DNA of 48,609 nt from Ignavibacteriota bacterium (lineage in GTDB: Bacteria; Bacteroidota; Ignavibacteria; UBA10030; SZUA-254). Every line of letters starts with the position of its first letter. Within the stretch, counting starts at the first letter, position 1. Below the pieces are notes generated by a model that was not told the origin of the DNA, did no database searches, and worked only from the letters and a program-made list of their open reading frames with translations. The position numbers and the translations under genes are program-made. Positions 43,215-48,609 of the stretch are shown piece after piece. The DNA lies in NCBI GenBank assembly GCA_016209795.1, contig JACQVI010000141.1:1-48609 (forward strand). The letters run 5' to 3'.

Positions 43215-43883
43215 ATGACTCAAACATTTATCAGTAAACTCGATGACATCATCAAGCGAAACAGCATGCTCAATCATCCATTCTACCAGACATGGAGCAT
43301 GGGGAAGCTCAGTCGAGAAGCGTTGCGGGAATATGCGAAGCAATACTATCATTTCGTGCAGGCGTTTCCGACATTCCTGAGTGCGACACATGCAAACACG
43401 CCACATCTCTCGGTTCGGCAAGAGCTGCTTGAAAATTTGATCGAAGAGGAGCGCGGTGAAGGAAATCATCCTGAGCTGTGGATGAAATTTGTAGAATCAC
43501 TTGGCGTGACATCTCAGGAAGTGACTTACACACCGCTTTTGCCCGAAACGAAAGAAGCAATCGACACGTTTCGTTCACTGACGCGTGATGGTGAGTATCT
43601 TGAAGGCGTTGCTGCACTGTATGCGTATGAATCCCAAATTCCTCAGGTTGCCGGTGTCAAGATTTCTGGTTTAAAAAAGTTTTATGGCATACGTGCTAAC
43701 GATGCATTATTGTTCTTCACCGTCCACCAGGAAGCCGATGTGTACCATTCAAGTGGCGAGCGCAAGATTCTTCAACAATATGCAACGAATGATCACGAAC
43801 GGCAGGCATGCCTCGAAGCCGCGAGGAAGTCGTCGCAAGCTATGCTGAGGTTGCTTGACGGTGTGTATCGGGCGTACGTTTAG
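43215..43883 (+). CDS. CADD-like diiron protein, putative self-sacrificing para-aminobenzoate synthase
   Basis: A 222-residue helical protein of the heme-oxygenase-like diiron (TenA/PqqC) fold, closest to chlamydial CADD (CT610). As I recall, CADD uses ligands E81, H88, E142, H174, D178 and H181 and sacrifices Tyr27 and Lys152 to make para-aminobenzoate for folate. Here E78, H85, E139, H171, D175, H178, Y24 (HPFY) and K149 (GVKISGL) all appear at those positions minus three. Motifs are EEERGEGNHPELW, YAYESQIP and FFTVHQEADVYHS. PqqC and TenA differ in these places. It lies upstream of def and a pterin dehydratase gene, matching a folate/pterin theme. Other folate genes are not in the window, so dependence on it cannot be judged. 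Confidence 0.82.
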   Translation: MTQTFISKLDDIIKRNSMLNHPFYQTWSMGKLSREALREYAKQYYHFVQAFPTFLSATHANTPHLSVRQELLENLIEEERGEGNHPELWMKFVESLGVTSQEVTYTPLLPETKEAIDTFRSLTRDGEYLEGVAALYAYESQIPQVAGVKISGLKKFYGIRANDALLFFTVHQEADVYHSSGERKILQQYATNDHERQACLEAARKSSQAMLRLLDGVYRAYV

Positions 43884-43901
43884 CCATGCATGAATTAGCG
43901 T

Positions 43902-44429
43902 ATGGCGGTCAGAGAAATCCTACTTCTCGGTAATCCGATACTCAGGACGAAATGCGAGAAGGTGAGAAATTTCAATGAGCCAATGTTACGCCAAACGATT
44001 GATGACCTGAGAGATACACTTGATGATTTTCGAGCAACACATGGATTTGGAAGAGGAATTGCAGCCCCCCAAATTGGCATTACGCAGCGAGTGATCTTCA
44101 TTAACATCGATAAGCCAGTGGTACTCATTAATCCTGAAATTATCAAACGCTCGCGACAGATGATGATGCTCTGGGATGACTGCTTCTCGTTCCAGAATAT
44201 TTTGGCCAAGCTCAAACGACATCTGAAGATTACCGTCAACTACCATGATGAAGCTGGAAAGAAGCAAATTCTGGAAGCGGTCGGAGGATTATCGGAGTTG
44301 CTGCAGCACGAGAACGATCACGTTGAGGGTATTCTTGCTATTGATCATGCAATCGACTCAAAGCATATCATTCTGCGAAGTGAGTGGAAGAAATTGACTG
44401 CGAATACAAAACAGGTGTATCAATTGTGA
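43902..44429 (+). CDS. def: Peptide deformylase, divergent type
   Basis: A 175-residue metalloenzyme that removes the formyl group from new proteins. Motif 1 is GRGIAAPQIG (50-59). Motif 3 is LLQHENDHVEG with metal ligands H136 and H140 and catalytic E137. Motif 2, usually EGCLS, is DDCFS (92-96) with the third ligand C94. All catalytic residues remain, so it should be active, but it belongs to a divergent branch. ATG 43902 follows the CADD-like stop by 18 bp without a Shine-Dalgarno. It could be a second deformylase next to a standard one elsewhere. Confidence 0.87.
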   Translation: MAVREILLLGNPILRTKCEKVRNFNEPMLRQTIDDLRDTLDDFRATHGFGRGIAAPQIGITQRVIFINIDKPVVLINPEIIKRSRQMMMLWDDCFSFQNILAKLKRHLKITVNYHDEAGKKQILEAVGGLSELLQHENDHVEGILAIDHAIDSKHIILRSEWKKLTANTKQVYQL

Positions 44430-44448
44430 ATAAATGAATGGAGGGTCT

Positions 44449-44724
44449 ATGCCTTTACTAACTGATGCGCAAATCGCCAAAGAACTTCAGACGCTTAGTG
44501 GTTGGGAACGAATCGGTAGGGAGATTAAGAGAACATATCAGTTAAAAGATTTTGTCCACGCAATGGGGTTTGTGAATTCTGTTGCACTTCTCGCCGAAAA
44601 AGCAAATCATCATCCTGACATTGACATTCGCTGGAATAAAGTCACGCTGACGCTCTCGACACACAGCGCTGGTGGACTTACGGAAAACGATTTCAAGCTT
44701 GCAAGGGAAATTAACAGTTTATGA
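44449..44724 (+). CDS. 4a-hydroxytetrahydrobiopterin dehydratase (PCD/DCoH)
   Basis: A 91-residue pterin-4a-carbinolamine dehydratase. The active-site region is EKANHHPDIDIRW (50-62) with H54 and H55; VTLTLSTHSAGGLTENDFKLA carries H72 and the GGLT motif. A GGAGGG at 44440-44445 just before ATG 44449 decides this start over the ATG at 44434, although the spacing is short. Its stop overlaps the TPR gene (ATGA). In bacteria without aromatic hydroxylases such proteins are linked to pterin or folate recycling; the CADD-like gene nearby supports this. Confidence 0.93.
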   Translation: MPLLTDAQIAKELQTLSGWERIGREIKRTYQLKDFVHAMGFVNSVALLAEKANHHPDIDIRWNKVTLTLSTHSAGGLTENDFKLAREINSL

Positions 44725-45035
44725 GCACAACGCGGCTCGAAGCGTTACAGAAGTTTCTTCAAGATGATCCGGCTGATGTGTTCACACATTACGCACTTGC
44801 ACTCGAGTTTGCATCGTTAAATAATTATCAGGAAGCGATTACAAAACTTGAGGCATTATTAAGCCTTGATCCGAATTATCTTCCTGCCTATCATCAACTT
44901 GGTTTGATATTGACGACGCTTCACCGCACAGAGGGGGCGCGCAAGATATTCGAAAAGGGTATTCAAGTCGCTGTTGCATCTGGAAATACTCATGCACAAG
45001 ATGAGATACAGGAGGCGCTTGATGAATTGCCGTAA
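44721..45035 (+). CDS. Small TPR-repeat protein
   Basis: A 104-residue helical protein with about two tetratricopeptide repeats: DVFTHYALALEFASLNNYQEAITKLEALLSLDP and YLPAYHQLGLILTTLHRTEGARKIFEKGIQVA. There is no signal peptide, so it is probably cytoplasmic and binds a partner protein. Its ATG overlaps the stop of the dehydratase (ATGA), indicating coupling, and pyrE starts 6 bp after its stop. Confidence 0.82.
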   Translation: MSTTRLEALQKFLQDDPADVFTHYALALEFASLNNYQEAITKLEALLSLDPNYLPAYHQLGLILTTLHRTEGARKIFEKGIQVAVASGNTHAQDEIQEALDELP

Positions 45036-45041
45036 GTGCCC

Positions 45042-45620
45042 ATGACCCGAAAAGAAATCCTTGACCTCTTCAAAGAAACCAATGCTTTGTTGGAAGGACA
45101 CTTCCAGTTAACTTCGGGGTTACACAGTCCACAGTATTTCCAGTGTGCGAAGGTCCTCCAGTACCCGAAGAATGCTGAAAGGCTCTGCAAAGAGATTGCT
45201 CGAAAGTTTTCTGCAAACTCAATTGATGTTGTTATCTCCCCTGCACTGGGCGGAATTGTCGTTGGCCAGGAAGTCGGTCGACAGTTGGACGCTCGCACAA
45301 TATTTGCAGAGCGAAAAAATGGCAAGCTCGAGCTTCGACGAGGATTTGAAGTCTCAGTAGGGGAAAAAGTGCTCGTGTGTGAAGATGTCATTACAACTGG
45401 TGGCTCTGTTCAGGAAGTCATCGACATAGTAAGAAAAAATCGTGCAAACATTATCGGGGTTGGAGCTATCGTGGACCGAAGCAGCGGCAAGATGGTGTTA
45501 CCCAATCTTTTTGCTACCATTACGATGGACGTGGTAACATACACCAATGAAGAATGTCCAATGTGTAAACAGGGAATTCCAATTGAACAACCAGGCAGTC
45601 GCATTGCCAACGCAAATTGA
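45042..45620 (+). CDS. pyrE: Orotate phosphoribosyltransferase
   Basis: A 192-residue type I phosphoribosyltransferase that makes orotidine monophosphate in pyrimidine synthesis. The hood is EGHFQLTSGLHSPQYFQCAKVLQ (18-40), the PRPP loop is VLVCEDVITTGGS (110-122), and RKNGKLELRRGF is the flexible catalytic loop. The C-terminus has EECPMCKQGIPIEQPGS, a CxxC form seen in this PyrE subgroup. ATG 45042 is chosen; GTG 45036, right after the TPR stop, would add two residues. It is coupled to the upstream genes and, with carB and the nucleoside phosphorylase, represents pyrimidine metabolism in the window. Confidence 0.94.
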   Translation: MTRKEILDLFKETNALLEGHFQLTSGLHSPQYFQCAKVLQYPKNAERLCKEIARKFSANSIDVVISPALGGIVVGQEVGRQLDARTIFAERKNGKLELRRGFEVSVGEKVLVCEDVITTGGSVQEVIDIVRKNRANIIGVGAIVDRSSGKMVLPNLFATITMDVVTYTNEECPMCKQGIPIEQPGSRIANAN

Positions 45621-45685
45621 AAAATCAAAAAAATAGCACTGAAATATACTTACAGCAACAAGTAAACTTAGATTGGTGAACTCAA

Positions 45686-46246
45686 ATGCAGCTCAAGCTT
45701 CTAAGAAGAAATACAATGTATCAGGGCAAAGTGTTCAACGTCATTGTCGATGATGTTGAATATCCATCGGGCAACAAATCGATTCGAGAAGTTGCTGAAC
45801 ACCCGGGTGGTGCTGTGGTATTGGGAGTGTTTCCTGATGAGCGTATCATCTTGATCCGTCAACATCGTTATCCTTTTGATGATTTTATCTGGGAATTGCC
45901 AGCAGGCCGATTGGGACCGGGCGAAGATCCTTTCAAGTGTGCTAAGCGCGAATTAGAAGAGGAAACTGGGTACTATGGAACGGAGTGGAATAAGATTACG
46001 TCAATCTACACCACACCCGGTTTCTGCAGTGAAGTTCTTCACATCTACATGGCAAGAAATCTCACCAACGCTCCAGACGGAAGAAAACTTGAAGAAGGAG
46101 AAGCAACGATGACGATGAAGATTGTTCCGCTTTCCGAAGCCATAGCCATGATCGAGCGAGGCGAGATTCGAGATGGCAAGACCATCTGTGGCATTCTACT
46201 GGGTGAGCGACTGTTACAAGAAGGACGAACGAGTGGAAGAGAATGA
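45686..46246 (+). CDS. Nudix hydrolase, ADP-ribose pyrophosphatase-like
   Basis: A 186-residue Nudix protein. The Nudix box runs over residues 74-96 (GRLGPGEDPFKCAKRELEEETGY), with the metal-binding REL-EEE intact. LIRQHRYPFDDFIWELPAGR before it and TSIYTTPGFCSEVLHIYMARNL after it are typical of ADP-ribose pyrophosphatases, which split ADP-ribose into AMP and ribose-5-phosphate. Start ATG 45686. The 3' end overlaps the zinc-ribbon gene by 14 bp. Confidence 0.92.
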   Translation: MQLKLLRRNTMYQGKVFNVIVDDVEYPSGNKSIREVAEHPGGAVVLGVFPDERIILIRQHRYPFDDFIWELPAGRLGPGEDPFKCAKRELEEETGYYGTEWNKITSIYTTPGFCSEVLHIYMARNLTNAPDGRKLEEGEATMTMKIVPLSEAIAMIERGEIRDGKTICGILLGERLLQEGRTSGRE

Positions 46247-46421
46247 ACTACCATTAGCTCAACCTAATCGGATGTATCGATTGGATCTCAAACGTTGCAT
46301 CGTGAACAAATGCGAAGGTGAGCTTGCTGAAATTTCATATTACGAGCGCAACAACTGGGCGACGTTTGAGCTACAATGCAATCGGTGTAAGAAGAAATTT
46401 GTCGTGAAGGTTGAAATCTAA
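46233..46421 (+). CDS. Tiny zinc-ribbon-like protein overlapping the Nudix gene
   Basis: A 62-residue protein with two cysteine pairs, CIVNKC and CNRC (C-x4-C...C-x2-C), in a short beta-rich sequence ending KKKFVVKVEI; it could bind zinc. GTG 46233 with an AAGGA seven bases upstream is the likely start, although the frame is open from 46173 and ATG 46272 is another option. It overlaps the Nudix 3' end by 14 bp in another frame and ends 21 bp before the phosphorylase gene. The tight packing and ribosome site argue that it is real. Function unknown. Confidence 0.55.
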   Translation: MEENELPLAQPNRMYRLDLKRCIVNKCEGELAEISYYERNNWATFELQCNRCKKKFVVKVEI

Positions 46422-46442
46422 ATCTCTCGCACAAAACGCTCA

Positions 46443-47777
46443 GTGAATCCACTCGAACTCATCCGCAAGAAACGCAATCGAGGTACGCTTTCTTATGAGG
46501 AATTGAATTCCCTCATCACAGGGTATGTAGATGGACGCATTCCTGATTACCAGATGGCAGCCTTCCTGATGGCGGTGTATTTTCAAAAGATGGACTTTGA
46601 AGAGACTGCTCATCTTGTTGATATCATGGTACATTCAGGGAAAGTGATAGATTTATCTTTGATACCCGGAATCAAAGTTGATAAACACTCAACGGGTGGT
46701 GTTGGGGACAAGGTTTCGCTCATCTTAGCCCCGATGGTTGCAGCGTGTGGTGTGCCTGTACCGATGATTTCTGGGCGTGGACTTGGACACACAGGAGGAA
46801 CGCTCGACAAACTTGAATCTATTCCTGGATTCAGAACCAACCTTTCCATTGAAGAGTACAAATCCGTCCTTCGGGATGTCGGTGTTGTGATGATCGGACA
46901 GACTGATGACCTTGTGCCTGCCGATAAGAAAATGTACGCGCTGCGTGACGTTACAGCGACAGTGGAGTGTATTCCTCTTATTGCTGGGAGTATCATGAGT
47001 AAAAAACTTGCTGAGGGGATGGACGCTTTAGTGCTCGACGTTAAAACAGGACGGGGTGCGTTCATGCACTCGGAAGCTGATGCAATTGAGCTTGCGAAGA
47101 CGCTAATCGCTCTTGGCGAAAGGTTTGGAAAGAAGACAATCGGCTTTATCACCGATATGAATCAACCATTGGGCTGTACGGTTGGTAATTGGTTGGAAGT
47201 TGTTGAGTGCATTGAATGCATGCAGGGTAAGGATGTTCCTGATCTCATGGAAGTCACTTACGTTCTCGGTGGTGCAATGCTGATGCTCGGCGGGAAAGCC
47301 AAAACGATCGATGAAGGAACGAATCGTTGTCGGGAAGCGGTTCACAATGGAAAGGCGCTCCAGAAATTCAAGGAGATGGTTAAGCGGCAAGGTGGTCAGC
47401 TTTCGTATATCGAAAAGCCGGCAAGCTATCCTCAAAGCAAGCATTGCGTTGAAATCACCAGCACCTCATCAGGAGATATTGATAATATTGATGCACTTGA
47501 AATCGGTTTTGCCAGCGCCTTGCTCGGCGCTGGACGAATGAAAGTTAATGATGCCATCGATCCGAAGGCAGGGATTCTTCTGAAAAAGAAAGTTGGTGAT
47601 ACTGTGCAAATCGGAGAGACGCTTGCGGTGCTTTATAGCGATAATGAGAATGTTCTCAACAACGTCAAACATCGTGTAGCTATGGCATTCAGCATTGCCA
47701 CGGAGCCATCCGCTGAGTCACCTCTGATTCATGCAATCATTGATGAACTTGGCATACACCCGTGGCACGGCACCTGA
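46443..47777 (+). CDS. pdp: Pyrimidine-nucleoside / thymidine phosphorylase
   Basis: A 444-residue enzyme that splits pyrimidine nucleosides with phosphate to base and (deoxy)ribose-1-phosphate. The helical N-terminal domain (LIRKKRNRGTLSYEELNSLITGYVDGRIPDYQMAAFLMA) is followed by the phosphate site KHSTGGVGDK (81-90) and SGRGLGHTGGTLDKLESIPGF, the family signature. It also has a C-terminal lipoyl-like domain (KAGILLKKKVGDTVQIGETLAVLYS). The presence of the C-terminal domain and length fit Pdp of Bacillus or DeoA equally. Start GTG 46443, 21 bp after the zinc-ribbon gene. Confidence 0.95.
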   Translation: MNPLELIRKKRNRGTLSYEELNSLITGYVDGRIPDYQMAAFLMAVYFQKMDFEETAHLVDIMVHSGKVIDLSLIPGIKVDKHSTGGVGDKVSLILAPMVAACGVPVPMISGRGLGHTGGTLDKLESIPGFRTNLSIEEYKSVLRDVGVVMIGQTDDLVPADKKMYALRDVTATVECIPLIAGSIMSKKLAEGMDALVLDVKTGRGAFMHSEADAIELAKTLIALGERFGKKTIGFITDMNQPLGCTVGNWLEVVECIECMQGKDVPDLMEVTYVLGGAMLMLGGKAKTIDEGTNRCREAVHNGKALQKFKEMVKRQGGQLSYIEKPASYPQSKHCVEITSTSSGDIDNIDALEIGFASALLGAGRMKVNDAIDPKAGILLKKKVGDTVQIGETLAVLYSDNENVLNNVKHRVAMAFSIATEPSAESPLIHAIIDELGIHPWHGT

Positions 47778-47795
47778 TTGACTGAACTTGATTAT

Positions 47796-47826
47796 TTGAA
47801 TTCTCTCAAGAAATTTTTTATCTTTG
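47796..47826 (+). promoter_or_regulatory. Putative promoter of the ferredoxin gene
   Basis: TTGAAT (47796-47801), exactly 17 bp, TATCTTTG (47819-47826). The -10 is both a fair TATAAT-type hexamer and an exact TAnnTTTG. It lies 73 bp before the ATG. Confidence 0.5.
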
Positions 47827-47899
47827 TCATCACTTTGAATGAACTATGAGTTTACAGTGTAACAATATACTCCGTCATGTTTTACGACGAGATTCGTGA

Positions 47900-48340
47900 A
47901 TGCCTGTCATTACATTAGTCAACGAAGGGAAAACAATTGAAGTTACGGAGGGAGAAAATCTTCGGAAGGTACTCCGCAAACATGGTATCTCACCGTATCT
48001 CGGGAAAGACAACTTCCTGAATTGCCGTGGCAATGGTCTCTGTGGTACCTGTCGCGTAGAGATCGTTGATGGCAAGGGTGCTTCGCCGATGACGCCACTT
48101 GAAGAAGCGGCACTCGTAGGCCTTGCTCCGTTTTATGCTCGACTGGTTCCAAAGAATGTCCGTCTCTCTTGTCGTATTGACGTCACACAGGACATGACAG
48201 TGAGAACTTACCCGAAAGTAACTCTTGACTGGCAGCGCACGAAGGAACGCTTGACACTTCTCATCATTTGGGCATTCTTTGGAGGAACCTTCTTATTCGT
48301 CATGTTTCGGCTTCTCTACGAAATCGCTACTGGACTGTAG
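47900..48340 (+). CDS. Membrane-anchored 2Fe-2S ferredoxin-like protein
   Basis: A 146-residue protein: a plant-type 2Fe-2S domain (about 1-105) followed by a C-terminal membrane helix (about 118-140). Cluster ligands are C42, C48, C51 (NCRGNGLCGTC) and C91 (RLSCRI). The MTPLEEAAL insert before the last Cys is common in adenylate-like ferredoxin domains of this kind. The tail helix would tether the electron carrier on the cytoplasmic side. No reductase or oxygenase partner lies in the window, so the redox partner is unknown. It has its own promoter-like site. Confidence 0.85.
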   Translation: MPVITLVNEGKTIEVTEGENLRKVLRKHGISPYLGKDNFLNCRGNGLCGTCRVEIVDGKGASPMTPLEEAALVGLAPFYARLVPKNVRLSCRIDVTQDMTVRTYPKVTLDWQRTKERLTLLIIWAFFGGTFLFVMFRLLYEIATGL

Positions 48341-48609
48341 ATAGTTACCTTTTCTTGCTTTTCAAAAAGGCGGGAATAGCAGATTCTTTCCTTTATTTTC
48401 CATCCTTGTTTTAGCTAAGTTTTTGGTGTTTTGACTTTAAGGGAAAACCATTAGTGCCTTACCATAAATTCCCTACCTGTTGACTCATGTAAGAATCTAC
48501 TCCAAATTGGTACTCTCGGACTGAGAGTGAATATAGGAAATAGTTTTTTTCTTTGCGTTGTTTTTTGACAGTGTTTGTTTACGGATTTTGTGTTCAGTGA
48601 GTGTGAAGA
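48341..48609. other. Gene-free right end of the window
   Basis: AT-rich sequence after the ferredoxin gene. A weak hairpin ACTCTC/GAGAGT is at 48512-48528 and a TTGACA at 48565-48570 has no good -10 17 bp downstream. I see no gene; probably the leader of a gene beyond the edge. Confidence 0.5.

Noticed and set aside
48565-48593. TTGACA as promoter at the right edge
   Set aside because: The hexamer 17 bp downstream is TTGTGT and no TAnnTTTG follows; not supported.
1-48609. Defence island, prophage, secondary-metabolite cluster or CRISPR-Cas system
   Set aside because: No helicase/nuclease defence sets, integrases, phage structural genes, megasynthases or repeat-spacer arrays could be found on either strand.
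1-48609. tRNA, rRNA or riboswitch in the gaps
   Set aside because: Intergenic regions are short, and no cloverleaf, GGTTCRANNCC arm in proper context, or conserved riboswitch core was recognised; the GGTTCG at 5844 belongs to a simple hairpin.

Overview
The window looks like a chromosomal segment from the Bacteroidota/Chlorobi side of the FCB group, most likely an Ignavibacteria-like lineage. The reasons are two secreted proteins ending in a type IX secretion (T9SS) C-terminal signal of the NYPNPFNP...TTI...YN(I/V)LGQ type, a DhnA-type class I aldolase, a GC content that looks mid-40s to low-50s by eye, and several promoter-like sites with a TAnnTTTG -10 element. The species assignment is inference. 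No rRNA, tRNA, CRISPR array, integrase or phage genes are visible.

Layout. 1-9 kb: a Spy/CpxP-like periplasmic protein, the C-terminal half of a split carbamoyl-phosphate synthase large chain, an outer-membrane barrel, uvrA, then (minus strand) another barrel, an RlmI-like rRNA methyltransferase and a class I fructose-bisphosphate aldolase. 9-14 kb: a tight plus-strand operon of HAD phosphatase, GT-C-like membrane protein, Gfo/Idh/MocA oxidoreductase and CCA-adding-type nucleotidyltransferase. 14-21 kb: a MacAB-TolC-like export operon with one outer-membrane channel, one adaptor, one ATPase and three permeases, the last two being tandem paralogues. 21-25 kb: two T9SS cargo proteins, one with a sialidase/BNR-type propeller. 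25-30.5 kb: a minus-strand group with an uncharacterised Rossmann protein, a YbjQ/DUF74 protein, a lipoprotein, an aldehyde dehydrogenase and a small membrane protein. 30.5-37.3 kb: an RND efflux operon (TolC, adaptor, pump) interrupted by a compact DUF559 nuclease cassette bounded by nested palindromes. 37.4-42.2 kb: small membrane proteins and lipoproteins, a serine beta-lactamase-like hydrolase, and an amidohydrolase whose signal peptide is separated from its catalytic domain by a frameshift. 42.3-48.3 kb: housekeeping genes: murI, a CADD-like putative para-aminobenzoate synthase, def, pterin carbinolamine dehydratase, a TPR protein, pyrE, a Nudix hydrolase, a tiny zinc-ribbon protein, pyrimidine nucleoside phosphorylase and a membrane-anchored 2Fe-2S ferredoxin.

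The most interesting points are: (1) the DUF559 cassette at 32513-33036, in which the last eight codons and stop of the nuclease gene are supplied by the right-hand palindrome; (2) the CADD-like protein at 43215, in which every metal ligand and both sacrificial residues known from the chlamydial protein appear at a constant offset; (3) REPIN-like inverted pairs of GTGCGTCGCAC at 2.9 and 7.9 kb; (4) degenerate 7-bp-period repeats at three intergenic loci; and (5) a split CarB. All comparisons with known families are from memory of motifs; no database was searched.
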